Notes: generated by a model from the sequence alone, not told the origin. Shown: positions 7,497-16,954, counted from the stretch's first letter. The stretch is 32,489 bases of DNA from Oxalobacteraceae bacterium (GCA_900299005.1 OMID01000099.1:1-32489); one strand, 5' to 3'. A program made the numbers and translations.

Positions 7497-7973
7497 ATGC
7501 GCCTCACCACCAAAGGCCGTTTTGCAGTGACCGCGATGATTGATCTGGCCATGCGTCAGCATCAAGGCCCGGTCACGCTGGCCGGTATCAGCCAGAGGCA
7601 GGAGATCTCGCTGTCTTACCTTGAGCAGCTGTTCGGCAAGTTGCGTCGTCACGAGATCGTCGAATCCGTGCGGGGGCCCGGAGGGGGCTACAACCTGGCC
7701 CGCCGCCCTGAAGACATCACGGTGGCCGACATCATCATCGCCGTCGACGAGCCATTGGATGCCACGCAGTGCGGAGGCAAACAGAATTGCCATAGCGACG
7801 GCGAATCGCACGGCACGCGCTGCATGACGCACGATTTGTGGGCGACTCTGAACGCAAAGATGGTCGATTATCTGGATTCAGTCTCGCTAAAGGATCTGGT
7901 CGAACAGCAAAAGAACAAGCCGGTCGAGCAAAAGCCCGTGGTGGTGATGCAGCGATCGCATCAGGCCGCATGA
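7497..7973 (+). CDS. iscR: Fe-S cluster regulator IscR (Rrf2 family)
   Basis: IscR senses cellular Fe-S status through a [2Fe-2S] cluster and represses the isc operon. The start ATG at 7497 is chosen because it follows a strong GGAGG (7486-7490) and because MRLTTKGRFAVTAM is the usual N-terminus; the frame is open further upstream without support. The 158-aa protein has the Rrf2 winged-helix domain (about 1-80, SLSYLEQLFGKLRRHEIVESVRGPGGGY). The cluster ligands are Cys92, Cys98, Cys109 and His112. In E. coli the spacing is C-x5-C-x5-C-x2-H; here the second interval is 10 residues (HSDGESHGTR), a five-residue insertion in the cluster loop. Confidence 0.97.
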   Translation: MRLTTKGRFAVTAMIDLAMRQHQGPVTLAGISQRQEISLSYLEQLFGKLRRHEIVESVRGPGGGYNLARRPEDITVADIIIAVDEPLDATQCGGKQNCHSDGESHGTRCMTHDLWATLNAKMVDYLDSVSLKDLVEQQKNKPVEQKPVVVMQRSHQAA

Positions 7974-7980
7974 CTGCAGT

Positions 7981-8010
7981 AGTAATAAACAAAGCAGTAA
8001 TAAACAAAGC
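7981..8010 (+). repeat. Two tandem 15-bp repeats between iscR and iscS
   Basis: The unit AGTAATAAACAAAGC occurs twice back to back in the 130-bp iscR-iscS spacer, with a degenerate third unit (GGTAACAGATAAATC) following. The spacer is clearly more AT-rich than the flanking genes. It may reflect replication slippage, or an A/U-rich mRNA segment affecting iscR/iscS processing; no function can be read directly. Confidence 0.7.
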
Positions 8011-8103
8011 GGTAACAGATAAATCTGCAATAGAGACAAAACTGCATCAGATAAAGCTTTACCGAGGCAGTCGTCCAGCAGTACCGAAAAACGGAGTTAA
8101 GTA

Positions 8104-9357
8104 ATGAATGCACCGCTGGCTCAATCGCTGATGGATACCATCCGGGCGCCACATTTTCCGATTTACCTTGATTATTCTGCGACTACGCCAGTCGACCCCC
8201 GCGTTGCGGACAAGATGATTCCCTATCTGCGCGAGCAATTCGGCAATCCGGCTTCGCGCAGCCACATGTATGGCTGGGAAGCAGAAAAGGCAGTCGAAGA
8301 GGCGCGTGCTCAGGTTGCTGCTTTGGTTAATGCCGATTCGCGCGAAATCATCTGGACCTCGGGTGCAACGGAGGGCAACAACCTCGCGATCAAAGGCGCG
8401 GCGCATTTCTACAAGACCAAGGGCAAGCACATCATCACCGTCAAGACCGAGCACAAGGCAGTGCTGGATACGGTGCGTGAGCTGGAACGTCAGGGTTTTG
8501 AGGCTACCTATCTCGAGCCCGGTGCTAACGGGCTGATCACGGTAGAGCAATTGGAAGCTGCACTTCGCCCCGACACGATTCTGGTGTCGGTAATGTGGGT
8601 GAATAATGAGATTGGCGTAATCCAGCCCATCGAAGCCATTGGAGAGCTATGCCGAAGCAGGGGTATCGTTTTCCATTCAGATGCGGCGCAGGCCACTGGC
8701 AAGACGCCGATCGATCTGGAAAAAACCAAGGTCGATCTGGTGACTTTTACGGCGCACAAAACCTACGGCCCCAAAGGGGTGGGTGCGCTCTATGTTCGCC
8801 GCAAGCCGCGCGTGCGCATTGAGGCCCAGATGCACGGTGGCGGTCATGAGCGTGGGCTTCGCTCGGGCACGCTGGCAACGCACCAGATCGTCGGAATGGG
8901 CGAAGCCTTTCGCATTGCCAAAGAAGAGATGGCCACGGAAGTGCCACGTATCCAATCCTTGCGGGACCGACTGGCCAAAGGCTTGAACGAGATCGAGGAA
9001 GTTTATGTGAACGGTGACATGGAGCACCGCGTGCCGCACAACCTGAATGTCAGCTTCAATTACGTTGAGGGCGAATCACTGATCATGGCGATCAAGGATA
9101 TCGCAGTATCTTCCGGATCGGCGTGCACCTCGGCCAGTCTTGAGCCCTCGTATGTGCTGCGCGCTCTGGGGCGCAGTGACGAGCTGGCCCACAGCTCGAT
9201 CCGTTTCACGTTCGGCCGTTTCACCACGGAGGCCGACGTCGATTTCACGATCGATCTGATCAAGAAAAAAGTCCAGAAGCTGCGCGACCTGTCGCCGCTT
9301 TGGGATATGTACAAGGAGGGGATCGATATCAATTCGATCCAGTGGGCCGCACACTAA
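8104..9357 (+). CDS. iscS: Cysteine desulfurase IscS
   Basis: IscS removes sulfur from L-cysteine and passes it as persulfide to IscU and other acceptors. The 417-aa protein is a group I aminotransferase class V desulfurase. [15 protein letters not shown] begins at residue 20, after an N-terminal extension of 13 residues compared with E. coli IscS. The PLP lysine is Lys219 in [10 protein letters not shown], and the catalytic cysteine is Cys341 in [21 protein letters not shown], the long mobile-loop form of IscS rather than SufS. GGAG at 8094-8097 supports the start. It lies between iscR and iscU (15 bp to the next gene). Confidence 0.98.
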   Translation: MNAPLAQSLMDTIRAPHFPIYLDYSATTPVDPRVADKMIPYLREQFGNPASRSHMYGWEAEKAVEEARAQVAALVNADSREIIWTSGATEGNNLAIKGAAHFYKTKGKHIITVKTEHKAVLDTVRELERQGFEATYLEPGANGLITVEQLEAALRPDTILVSVMWVNNEIGVIQPIEAIGELCRSRGIVFHSDAAQATGKTPIDLEKTKVDLVTFTAHKTYGPKGVGALYVRRKPRVRIEAQMHGGGHERGLRSGTLATHQIVGMGEAFRIAKEEMATEVPRIQSLRDRLAKGLNEIEEVYVNGDMEHRVPHNLNVSFNYVEGESLIMAIKDIAVSSGSACTSASLEPSYVLRALGRSDELAHSSIRFTFGRFTTEADVDFTIDLIKKKVQKLRDLSPLWDMYKEGIDINSIQWAAH

Positions 9358-9372
9358 GCAAGGAGTATCAGC

Positions 9373-9774
9373 ATGGCTTATTCAGATAAAGTACTTGATC
9401 ACTACGAAAATCCGCGCAATGTCGGCGCTTTCGACAAGGGTGATGCGACGGTGGGTACTGGCATGGTCGGTGCACCGGCTTGCGGCGACGTGATGAAGTT
9501 GCAGATCAAGGTGGGTGAAGATGGTGTTATCGAAGACGCCAAGTTCAAGACCTACGGTTGCGGTTCGGCGATTGCTTCGTCGTCGCTGGTCACTGAATGG
9601 GTAAAGGGCAAGACGCTGGATGAAGCCTTGTCGATCAAAAATACCCAGATCGCCGAAGAGCTGGCGCTACCGCCGGTGAAGATTCATTGCTCCATTCTGG
9701 CCGAGGACGCCATCAAGGCGGCTGTGGCTGATTACAAGGCACGCCATGGTGGCGAGGATAAGCAGGCGGCCTGA
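9373..9774 (+). CDS. iscU: Fe-S cluster scaffold IscU
   Basis: IscU is the scaffold on which [2Fe-2S] and [4Fe-4S] clusters are built. The 133-aa protein contains the conserved ligands Cys37, Asp39, Cys63, His105 and Cys106 and the LPPVK motif (99-103) recognised by the chaperone HscA. The N-terminus [18 protein letters not shown] is typical. A ribosome binding site AAGGAG (9359-9364) precedes the start, and the gene follows iscS by 15 bp. Confidence 0.98.
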   Translation: MAYSDKVLDHYENPRNVGAFDKGDATVGTGMVGAPACGDVMKLQIKVGEDGVIEDAKFKTYGCGSAIASSSLVTEWVKGKTLDEALSIKNTQIAEELALPPVKIHCSILAEDAIKAAVADYKARHGGEDKQAA

Positions 9775-9785
9775 CGGAGCGAGCA

Positions 9786-10109
9786 ATGGCGATCACCCTG
9801 ACAGAAAAAGCAGCGAAGCATGTGTCGCGCTACATTGAAAAGCGTGGCAAGGGCATAGGCCTGCGCTTTGGAGTGCGCACGACCGGCTGTTCCGGGTTAG
9901 CTTACAAACTCGAATACGTTGATGAGAGTGGTGCAGAAGATCAGGTGTTCGAGTCGCACGGTATCAAGGTGTTTGTGGACCCCAAGAGTTTGCCCTACAT
10001 TGACGGCACGGAGCTGGATTTTGCACGAGAGGGGTTGAATGAAGGCTTCAAATTTCACAACCCCAATGTAAAGGATGAATGTGGCTGCGGCGAGAGCTTC
10101 CGTATCTGA
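9786..10109 (+). CDS. iscA: A-type Fe-S carrier IscA
   Basis: This A-type carrier of 107 aa shuttles clusters or iron to apo-proteins. The three conserved cysteines are Cys35 (TTGCSGLAY) and Cys99/Cys101 (DECGCGESF), which together mark the HesB/IscA family. The start follows ACGGAGCGAGCA closely after iscU (11-bp gap). It is the last gene before the hairpin at 10132-10154. Confidence 0.98.
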   Translation: MAITLTEKAAKHVSRYIEKRGKGIGLRFGVRTTGCSGLAYKLEYVDESGAEDQVFESHGIKVFVDPKSLPYIDGTELDFAREGLNEGFKFHNPNVKDECGCGESFRI

Positions 10110-10131
10110 GCCGGTGTCGGCAATCACCCCC

Positions 10132-10163
10132 AAGCCTGTTTGAGTGACAGGCTTTTGTTTTTG
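10132..10163 (+). terminator. Intrinsic terminator-like hairpin inside the isc operon
   Basis: An 8-bp perfect stem (AAGCCTGT 10132-10139 with ACAGGCTT 10147-10154) with a 7-nt loop is followed by TTGTTTTTG. The T-tract has one G interruption. It lies between iscA and hscB, ending 5 nt before the hscB ATG. Confidence 0.65.
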
Positions 10164-10167
10164 AACC

Positions 10168-10683
10168 ATGGACAATCATTTTGCGCTCTTTCAGATGCCC
10201 GTCAGTTTCGAGCTGGATTCCGCGCAGCTCGAAGCCGCTTTCAGGGAGCTGCAGGGCAGAGTGCATCCCGATCGCTTTGCTGCCGCCTCCGATGTCGAGA
10301 AGCGGGTCGCCATGCAATGGGCAACGCGTGCCAATGAGGCCTACCAGGCGTTGAAGAACCCGATCAAGCGCGCCGCTTATCTGTGCGAGCTGAACGGCGT
10401 GGATTTGGGCATGGAATCGAATACTGCCATGCCCCCCGGGTTTTTGCTGCAGCAGATGACCTGGCGCGAGTCGCTGGATGAGGCACGTCACGCCAAGGAC
10501 ATTACTGTGCTGGAGGCTTTGGAGCGCGAGCTGGCCGTGGCACGCAGCGAACAACTGTCGCAGCTAGTCAGTCTTTTCAAGTTGGGAAATTATGAAGCGG
10601 CAGCGGCCCAGGTCAGGCAGTTGATGTTCCTAGAGAAGTTTGGCGACGATGTTGGGCATGTGTTCGAGGCGATCGAGGCCTGA
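10168..10683 (+). CDS. hscB: Co-chaperone HscB (J-type, Fe-S transfer)
   Basis: HscB delivers IscU to the Hsp70 HscA and stimulates its ATPase. The 171-aa protein has an N-terminal J-domain (about 1-75) with the HPD motif at His33-Asp35 and the NEAYQALKNPIKRAAYLCEL helix, then a C-terminal three-helix bundle (about 95-171) that binds IscU. The start ATG is the one matching family N-termini (MDNHFALFQMP), but no Shine-Dalgarno is visible because the terminator T-tract occupies that position. Translation may be weak or depend on the hairpin. Confidence 0.96.
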   Translation: MDNHFALFQMPVSFELDSAQLEAAFRELQGRVHPDRFAAASDVEKRVAMQWATRANEAYQALKNPIKRAAYLCELNGVDLGMESNTAMPPGFLLQQMTWRESLDEARHAKDITVLEALERELAVARSEQLSQLVSLFKLGNYEAAAAQVRQLMFLEKFGDDVGHVFEAIEA

Positions 10684-10756
10684 CGACGCCTGCGCAACTG
10701 ATGACCCCCTGCTACGCAGCACCGCACGCACAGAGACAAGAAAGTAGTCAAGCACC

Positions 10757-12622
10757 ATGGCATTGCTACAAATATCCGAGCCGGGCATGTCCACTGCGCC
10801 GCACCAGCATCGGCTGGCGGTGGGTATTGATCTGGGCACGACCAATTCCCTGGTGGCGACGGTGCGCCATGGGATCCCCGAAGTACTGAACGATGAAGAG
10901 GGTCACCCGCTGTTACCCTCAATCGTGCGCTACCTGCCCAAAGGTCACGCCAACATTGGTTATAGGGCCAAGGCGGCACAGATCAGTGATCCCAAGAACA
11001 CCATTGTCTCGGTCAAGCGCTTGATGGGACGTGGGCTGAAGGACATCGCATACGCTGAAAATCTTCCCTATGATTTTGTTGACGCGCCCGGCATGGTGCA
11101 GCTCAAGACGGTGGCGGGTGTGAAGAGCCCGGTGGAAGTCTCTGCCGAGATACTAGCGACGCTGCGGCAGCGCGCCGAGGATGCGCTGGGTGACGAACTG
11201 GTGGGTGCAGTCATCACGGTACCGGCGTATTTCGATGACGCGCAACGACAGGCAACTAAGGATGCGGCCAAGCTCGCTGGCTTGAACGTTCTGCGGTTAC
11301 TCAATGAGCCTACCGCTGCGGCAATCGCTTACGGACTGGATCATGGTTCCGAGGGTACTTATGCTGTCTATGATCTGGGCGGAGGGACTTTTGATATCTC
11401 GATCCTCAAACTGACGAAGGGTGTCTTCGAGGTGCTCTCCACCGGGGGTGATTCTGCGCTGGGCGGCGATGATTTTGATCACCGCTTGTTCTGCTGGATC
11501 ATCGAGCAGGCGAAGCTCGCGCCTTTGTCAGATGAAGACACCCGCATGCTGATGGTCAAGGCGCGCGAAGCCAAAGAAATTCTTTCTACGCAATCCGATA
11601 CGCATATTGACGCCGTATTGAGTTCGGGTGAAGAAGTTCGCCTTTTGCTGACTGAAACCGAATTCGCTTCGATGACGCAGCATCTGATCAGCAAGACCAT
11701 TACCGCGTGTCGCAAGGCGATGCGCGATGCCGCATTGACCTCAGAAGACATTGACGGTGTGGTGCTGGTGGGGGGCTCGACTCGTATGCCTCATGTGCGC
11801 AAGGCGGCTGGCGATTATTTTAAGACGCTGCCGCTGGCAAATATCGACCCCGACAAAGTCGTCGCGCTGGGTGCTGCGGTGCAGGCCAATCTGCTGGCGG
11901 GCAATCGGCCGCCGGGCGATGACTGGCTGTTATTGGATGTTATTCCGCTCTCGCTGGGCATCGAAACCATGGGCGGCTTGGTCGAGAAAGTTATCCCGCG
12001 CAACTCGACCATCCCCTGCGCACGCGCGCAGGAATTCACTACATTCAAGGACGGGCAGACGGCGATGGCCGTGCATGTCGTCCAGGGTGAGCGCGAGGTC
12101 GTATCCGACTGCCGCTCTCTGGCCCGTTTTGAGTTACGGGGCATACCACCCATGGTGGCGGGTGCTGCGCGTATTCGTGTAACTTATCAGGTAGACGCCG
12201 ATGGCCTGTTGTCAGTATCGGCCAGAGAGACGCACTCCGGTGTCGAGGCGTCGATCATCGTCAAACCTTCGTACGGACTCGAAGACGATGATATCGCTCG
12301 TATGCTGCAGGATTCTTACCAGTCCGCAGAAGACGACATGAAGCAGCGTGCGTTGCGTGAAGAGCAGGTGGAGGCAGAGCGTCTTTTGCTGGCAATTGGC
12401 TCGGCACTTGCACAGGATGCCGAGCTGCTGTCTTCCCAGGAACGCGCCGCGATCGACACCTTGATGGCGCGACTGCGCGAAATAGCGCAAAGCGAAGATC
12501 ATCATGCGATCAAGTCGGCGGTGGATGCGCTTGCGAAGGGCACCGAAGCATTTGCCGCGCGCCGCATGGACCGCAGCGTTCGCGTCGCTCTCAAGGGCAA
12601 GAAGTTGGATGAAGTGGCCTGA
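10757..12622 (+). CDS. hscA: Hsp70-type chaperone HscA
   Basis: HscA is the specialised Hsp70 that uses ATP to release clusters from IscU. The 621-aa protein (E. coli 616) starts [10 protein letters not shown], as in E. coli, so the first ATG is preferred over the one at 10787. The nucleotide-binding domain (about 20-390) has [28 protein letters not shown] and [14 protein letters not shown]. The substrate-binding domain (about 395-515) contains [11 protein letters not shown], and a helical lid follows to about 615. Partners are hscB upstream (73 bp) and fdx downstream (35 bp). Confidence 0.98.
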   Translation: MALLQISEPGMSTAPHQHRLAVGIDLGTTNSLVATVRHGIPEVLNDEEGHPLLPSIVRYLPKGHANIGYRAKAAQISDPKNTIVSVKRLMGRGLKDIAYAENLPYDFVDAPGMVQLKTVAGVKSPVEVSAEILATLRQRAEDALGDELVGAVITVPAYFDDAQRQATKDAAKLAGLNVLRLLNEPTAAAIAYGLDHGSEGTYAVYDLGGGTFDISILKLTKGVFEVLSTGGDSALGGDDFDHRLFCWIIEQAKLAPLSDEDTRMLMVKAREAKEILSTQSDTHIDAVLSSGEEVRLLLTETEFASMTQHLISKTITACRKAMRDAALTSEDIDGVVLVGGSTRMPHVRKAAGDYFKTLPLANIDPDKVVALGAAVQANLLAGNRPPGDDWLLLDVIPLSLGIETMGGLVEKVIPRNSTIPCARAQEFTTFKDGQTAMAVHVVQGEREVVSDCRSLARFELRGIPPMVAGAARIRVTYQVDADGLLSVSARETHSGVEASIIVKPSYGLEDDDIARMLQDSYQSAEDDMKQRALREEQVEAERLLLAIGSALAQDAELLSSQERAAIDTLMARLREIAQSEDHHAIKSAVDALAKGTEAFAARRMDRSVRVALKGKKLDEVA

Positions 12623-12657
12623 AGGGCCGAAGCAGAAACCGATAGCAAAGGATTGTC

Positions 12658-12996
12658 GTGCCCCAGATCGTTGTACTTCCTCACGAAACGCTGTGCCCGG
12701 AGGGCGCCGTGTTTGATGTTGCCACAGGGACCACCATTTGCGATGCACTGCTTGCACAAGAGATCGAGATTGAGCATGCCTGCGAAAAATCCTGCGCTTG
12801 CACGACTTGCCATGTCGTGGTGCGCGAGGGCTTCGATTCATTGAATGAGGCCGAGGAAAGAGAAGAGGATTTGCTCGATATGGCCTGGGGGCTAGAGGCG
12901 ACATCGCGCCTGTCTTGTCAGGCGGTGGTGGGTGAGGACGATCTGGTGGTCGAAATACCCAAGTACACGATCAACCATGCACGAGAGAATCACTGA
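12658..12996 (+). CDS. fdx: ISC-type [2Fe-2S] ferredoxin
   Basis: This adrenodoxin-like ferredoxin supplies electrons to cluster assembly. The 112-aa protein begins with GTG after AAAGGA (12647-12652). The cluster ligands Cys42, Cys48, Cys51 and Cys87 are in [16 protein letters not shown] and RLSCQAVV, with an extra Cys46. The C-terminal [16 protein letters not shown] is the family tail that contacts IscS. It shares one base with iscX (TGATG). Confidence 0.98.
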   Translation: MPQIVVLPHETLCPEGAVFDVATGTTICDALLAQEIEIEHACEKSCACTTCHVVVREGFDSLNEAEEREEDLLDMAWGLEATSRLSCQAVVGEDDLVVEIPKYTINHARENH

Positions 12997-13190
12997 TGAA
13001 GTGGATTGATACGCTCCAGATCGCCGAGGCGCTCTATGACAAGCACCCCGACATTGATCCGCTCACCGTGCGTTTCACGGATTTGCATCGCTGGGTGACC
13101 GAATTGGATAACTTCGACGATGATCCCGCGCGCTCAGGCGAGAAGATTCTTGAAGCGATACAAATGGCGTGGATAGACGAAGCGAGATAA
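12996..13190 (+). CDS. iscX: ISC accessory protein IscX (YfhJ)
   Basis: This is a small acidic protein of 64 aa that binds IscS and modulates desulfurase activity depending on iron. The family pattern is complete: [22 protein letters not shown], the FTDLHRWV helix, and the C-terminal [12 protein letters not shown]. Its ATG overlaps the fdx stop by one base, indicating translational coupling. It ends the isc operon. No clear intrinsic terminator is visible in the 29 bp to the convergent next gene. Confidence 0.96.
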   Translation: MKWIDTLQIAEALYDKHPDIDPLTVRFTDLHRWVTELDNFDDDPARSGEKILEAIQMAWIDEAR

Positions 13191-13219
13191 GGTGGGTGGC
13201 GAATACTCGCGACGCCTGA

Positions 13220-13420
13220 TCAGCGATATTTGTCCATCAGGGCGGGGGTCTGCAAGGCCTTGTAAGGATAGCCCCAGAGATGCTCTCCGATCACCAGGGC
13301 GCCAGCGACCGTCAGCACGAATAGCAGACAACTCCCTGCCACCACAGCCATGCCTTCCCCGAACCTGATAAACGGTTGGGCTTCTGTTTGTTCTTCAAGT
13401 CTTTTCTCGCTTTGATTCAT
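13220..13420 (-). CDS. Small single-pass membrane protein, 66 aa
   Basis: The frame is open to 13447, but the ATG at 13420 has a GAAGAGG just before it and is chosen as start. The protein has a short charged N-terminal part (MNQSEKRLEEQTEAQP), one hydrophobic segment of about 22 residues (roughly 24-47, VVAGSCLLFVLTVAGALVIG), and a short tail ending in ALMDKYR. This suggests an inner-membrane protein with one transmembrane helix. I do not recognise a family. It is convergent with iscX. Confidence 0.6.
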   Translation of the reverse strand: MNQSEKRLEEQTEAQPFIRFGEGMAVVAGSCLLFVLTVAGALVIGEHLWGYPYKALQTPALMDKYR

Positions 13421-13741
13421 GGCCTCTTCCCGTGTTGAGCACCCCATGGCTCACAGCCGTGTTATATCGCGGCGCAGGACAAAGGAATTGTTCTTTTGAT
13501 ATTGATTTGATGCTGCTCAATGCGACGATCTCCTCTCAGCGATGCACCCTGGGCGATCGAAACGGCTGGTTTGTTCACCAGACGGGTGAGCGATCTTTGT
13601 ATACAAGAACTATTCGTGAATGAGGTACACCGAGACGTGCTTCTGCTTGCGTTATCAGTGCACTAGAACCCACGGGTCAACGAACTGGCGCGACGCCATT
13701 GATCCAGAGAGTGTATTGCTCAAACGTCTTGGGGAGTGAAC
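13421..13741. other. 321-bp non-coding stretch
   Basis: Between the two small unknown genes I see no RNA gene and no convincing ORF. A 63-codon plus-strand frame at 13432-13623 has no ribosome binding site or family resemblance. The stretch holds a 10-bp palindrome TTGTATACAA (13597-13606), a possible operator, and must contain the promoters of both flanking genes, although no consensus -35/-10 pair stands out. Confidence 0.5.
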
Positions 13742-14140
13742 ATGAGGAATCCGACCGAAGTACGACTAAATACACAGATGACCTTAGGCGATATTTATCA
13801 GCAGCTCACAACACTGGGTAACATCACCAGTGCGCCACACACAAAAACTGAATTTGACCAGCAGGGCACGGAAATCCTTTATGTACGCAAACCATTAGCC
13901 GCCGACAAACTCAAGCGTATGGTGGCCACAGCTGAAATGCGCGAGGTAAATCGTGAAAGGCTGATGTCCTTAATCGATGAGGTCGTCAGGCGAGTCGATA
14001 TTAAAGACGCCGATTCGATGTTGGAGAGTCTCAGGAAATCGTTGAGAAAAGAAGATGGCAGTTTTCTTGACCAGCTGGGAAAATTGGTGACGCACATGAA
14101 TTTGAGCAACTATACAAAGGGAAGTAATTCTTTGTTCTGA
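13742..14140 (+). CDS. Hypothetical protein, 132 aa, helical
   Basis: A strong GGGGAG (13731-13736) lies 5 nt before ATG 13742, so that start is preferred over the GTG inside the ribosome binding site. The protein has no signal peptide or membrane segment. The first 55 residues are mixed polar sequence; residues about 55-125 are predicted to be charged amphipathic helices (e.g. REVNRERLMSLIDEVVRRVD). I do not recognise a family. It is a single gene between the isc operon and lysS, convergent with lysS by 17 bp. Given the secretion-related pair 3 kb away, a secreted protein is conceivable but unsupported. Confidence 0.6.
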   Translation: MRNPTEVRLNTQMTLGDIYQQLTTLGNITSAPHTKTEFDQQGTEILYVRKPLAADKLKRMVATAEMREVNRERLMSLIDEVVRRVDIKDADSMLESLRKSLRKEDGSFLDQLGKLVTHMNLSNYTKGSNSLF

Positions 14141-14157
14141 GTAGGTGTCCGAGAGGG

Positions 14158-15687
14158 TCAGTCCTCGCGTCTAAGGTGGGGAAAAAGAATCACATCCCGG
14201 ATATTGGGCGAATCAGTAATCAGCATCATCAACCTGTCTATGCCAATGCCGCAGCCCCCTGTTGGTGGCATGCCATATTCCAAGGCGCGGATATAGTCAG
14301 CGTCGTAATACATGGCTTCATCATCGCCAGCATTCTTGGCGGCGACTTGCGCTTGAAAACGTGCCGCCTGATCTTCGGCATCATTCAGCTCGGAGAACCC
14401 ATTCGCAATCTCGCGGCCGGTAATGAACAGCTCGAAGCGCTCAGTGATTCCGGGCATGGTGTCAGAGGCACGCGCCAGAGGCGACACCTCGACTGGGTAA
14501 TCGATAATATAGGTCGGCTCCCACAACTGTGATTCGGCGGTTTCCTCAAACAGCGAGAGCTGTAGTGCGCCCAAGCCAGAAATGACGTGTGGTTCGACAT
14601 CGAAACGTTGCTTGAGCTCCTGTTTGAGGAATTCCGCATCGTGCAGCTGTTCGCTCGTGTACTGGGGAGCGAATTTATTGATTGCCTGAACAATCGTCAT
14701 CCGATGAAAAGGCTTGGATAAATCCAGCTCACGACCCTGATAAGTCAGCTGTGCCGTGCCATGCGCATCAATCGCAGCCTGCCGGATAAGTGCCTCGGTA
14801 AAATCCATCAGCCATTTGTAGTCCACATAAGCAGCATAGAACTCCATCATTGTGAATTCGGGATTGTGTCGAGGTGACACGCCCTCATTGCGGAAATTGC
14901 GGTTGATCTCGAAGACGCGCTCGAAACCGCCCACCACCAAGCGCTTGAGATAAAGCTCAGGCGCAATGCGCAGGAACATTTCCATATCCAGCGCATTGTG
15001 GTGCGTGATGAACGGCTTGGCTGCTGCGCCGCCCGGGATCACATGCAGCATCGGTGTTTCGACTTCCATGAATTCATGGGTATCCATGAATCGGCGTATC
15101 GACGCCACCGCTGCGGTGCGAGCCTTGAATGTTCGGCGGGTTTCTTCGCTAGTGATCAGATCGACATAGCGCTGACGATATTTGGTCTCCTGGTCGGACA
15201 GGCCGTGAAATTTATCCGGCAGCGGGCGCAGCGATTTTGTCAGCAGGCGCAGTCTGCTGACTTTTACGGATAACTCACCGGTCTTGGTCTTGAACAAGGT
15301 GCCCTCGGCGCCAAGAATATCGCCAAGATCAAAGTGCTTGAAGGCCTCGTGATCTGTCTCTCCGGTGAGTTCATTCGTGATGTACAACTGAATGCGGCCA
15401 TCGACCTTCGCCCCGGAGGCATCCTGTATGGTCGCAAACGAGGCCTTGCCCATGACGCGCTTGAGCATCATGCGGCCAGCAACAAGCACATGGATATTTT
15501 GCGCTTCCAGCACCTCGCGCTCGACACCACCATGCTGTGCATGCAAATCAGCAGCCTTGTGCCGGGGGCTAAAATCATTTGGGAAGGCAACGCCTTTCTC
15601 GCGGATAGCCGCGAGTTTGGCACGTCGCTCCGCGATGATCGCGTTCTCGTCCCGTTCTTCGGGGAAGGCTTCGTTCTTGTCGTTCAT
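14158..15687 (-). CDS. lysS: Lysyl-tRNA synthetase, class II
   Basis: LysS charges tRNA-Lys with lysine. The 509-aa protein has an N-terminal OB-fold anticodon-binding domain (about 60-165, [24 protein letters not shown]) and the class II catalytic core, with motif 2 [20 protein letters not shown] and motif 3 [12 protein letters not shown] near the C-terminus. The start ATG has no strong Shine-Dalgarno, but the N-terminal charged extension ([16 protein letters not shown]) is typical. It lies 46 bp downstream of prfB, the same order as in E. coli. Confidence 0.98.
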   Translation of the reverse strand: MNDKNEAFPEERDENAIIAERRAKLAAIREKGVAFPNDFSPRHKAADLHAQHGGVEREVLEAQNIHVLVAGRMMLKRVMGKASFATIQDASGAKVDGRIQLYITNELTGETDHEAFKHFDLGDILGAEGTLFKTKTGELSVKVSRLRLLTKSLRPLPDKFHGLSDQETKYRQRYVDLITSEETRRTFKARTAAVASIRRFMDTHEFMEVETPMLHVIPGGAAAKPFITHHNALDMEMFLRIAPELYLKRLVVGGFERVFEINRNFRNEGVSPRHNPEFTMMEFYAAYVDYKWLMDFTEALIRQAAIDAHGTAQLTYQGRELDLSKPFHRMTIVQAINKFAPQYTSEQLHDAEFLKQELKQRFDVEPHVISGLGALQLSLFEETAESQLWEPTYIIDYPVEVSPLARASDTMPGITERFELFITGREIANGFSELNDAEDQAARFQAQVAAKNAGDDEAMYYDADYIRALEYGMPPTGGCGIGIDRLMMLITDSPNIRDVILFPHLRRED

Positions 15688-15733
15688 GGTTTTTGTGTGT
15701 TACCCATTATGCATTCTCGAATGAGCAGAAGTC

Positions 15734-16838
15734 TCAAACGCCTTGCTTGAGAGAGGCCGCGATGAATTCATCGAGATCGCCATCCAGCACGGCCTTGGTG
15801 TTGCCGGTCTCGTAATTCGTCCGCAGGTCTTTGATTCTGGACTGATCGAGTACGTAAGAGCGGATCTGATGCCCCCAGCCGATATCTGTCTTGGCGTCTT
15901 CCAGTTTTTGCTGTTCGCTCATGCGCTTGCGCAGTTCCAGCTCGAAAAGCCGAGACTTCAACATCGCCCAGGCTTCCGCCCGGTTGCGGTGCTGGCTGCG
16001 GTCGTTCTGGCACTGAACGACGATGCCCGTGGGTACGTGGGTCAGACGTACTGCAGAGTCGGTCTTGTTGATATGCTGTCCTCCCGCGCCTGAGGCACGG
16101 TAGGTGTCTACACGCACATCGGCCGGGTTGACATCGACCTCAATCGATTCATCGACCTCCGGATAGACGAACAGGCTCGAGAATGACGTATGCCGGCCGT
16201 TGGCCGAGTCAAAAGGGGATTTGCGCACGAGACGGTGTACGCCGGTTTCGCTGCGCAGATGACCGTAGGCATAATCGCCCTCGACCTTGAGGGTCGCCGT
16301 CTTGATACCCGCAACCTCGCCATCGGATTGTTCGAGAATTTCGGTCTTGAAGCCCTTGCGCTCGCAGTATCTCAGGTATTGTCGCAGCAGCATTGATGCC
16401 CAGTCCTGAGCCTCCGTCCCTCCGGCGCCTGCCTGAATATCAATGAAGCAGTTATTGGGATCGAGCGGATTGGAGAACATCCGGCGAAATTCCAGAGCCT
16501 CTACCTGGCCCTGGAGCTTGTGCGCATCGGCCTCGATGGCGATCAGGGTATCCGTGTCGTTCTCCTCACGCGCCATCTCCAGCAGATCGGTGGTGTCTTG
16601 CAGGCCAGCGTGGATCGAGGTGAGTGAATCGACTATCGTTTCAAGAGATTTTTTCTCTTTCCCCAGTTCCTGGGCGCGCTTGGGATCATCCCAGACGGTG
16701 GGGTCTTCAAGCTCGGCGTTGACTTGCTCAAGTTTCTCTGACTTCAGATCAAAGTCAAAGATACCTCCGAAGATCTTGCTCACGATTGTTGAGGTCGGTG
16801 AGCAGGGTGGTGAGGGCGTTTAAACGTTCGGCTTCCAT
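15734..16838 (-). CDS. prfB: Peptide chain release factor 2, programmed +1 frameshift
   Basis: RF2 reads UAA/UGA stop codons. Frame 0 starts at ATG 16838 ([13 protein letters not shown]...) and meets an in-frame TGA at 16757-16755 after 27 codons. The base at 16757 is skipped and the protein continues in the +1 frame to 15734, about 367 aa in total (E. coli 365). The slip site CTT-TGA-C is preceded by GGAGG at 16768-16764 with the canonical 3-nt spacing. The SPF anticodon-like tripeptide (VRKSPFDS) and the catalytic GGQ ([13 protein letters not shown]) are present. An apparent start at 16783 inside the other frame is an artefact of ignoring the frameshift. RF2 levels are autoregulated by this mechanism. 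Confidence 0.98.
16755..16768 (-). promoter_or_regulatory. prfB +1 frameshift site with internal Shine-Dalgarno
   Basis: On the minus strand GGAGG-TAT-CTT-TGA-C gives the complete RF2 recoding signal: internal Shine-Dalgarno, slippery CTT, UGA stop in its poor C context. Confidence 0.95.
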
Positions 16839-16867
16839 AAGGTTAAAGAGTAGCGTACAAACCCCGC

Positions 16868-16873
16868 ATTATA
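16868..16873 (-). promoter_or_regulatory. Probable prfB -10 element
   Basis: A perfect TATAAT on the minus strand lies 29 nt upstream of the prfB ATG. No good -35 hexamer is found at 16-18 bp, so only the -10 is claimed. Confidence 0.45.
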
Positions 16874-16954
16874 CGGGAGGACGGTGGACCGCAGGATTGC
16901 CCGGCGATTTTCTCGTAGATGTCTGGCAGTGGTGCTGCGTAGTCGAGAGGATCG

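Noticed and set aside
13432-13623. 63-codon plus-strand ORF upstream of the 132-aa gene
   Set aside because: No ribosome binding site, no recognisable composition of a real protein, and it overlaps the 5' end of the small membrane-protein gene.
15734-16783. prfB starting at 16783 as a shorter RF2
   Set aside because: The +1 frameshift signal upstream gives a full-length N-terminus. The 16783 start lies within the frame-shifted leader and has no ribosome binding site.
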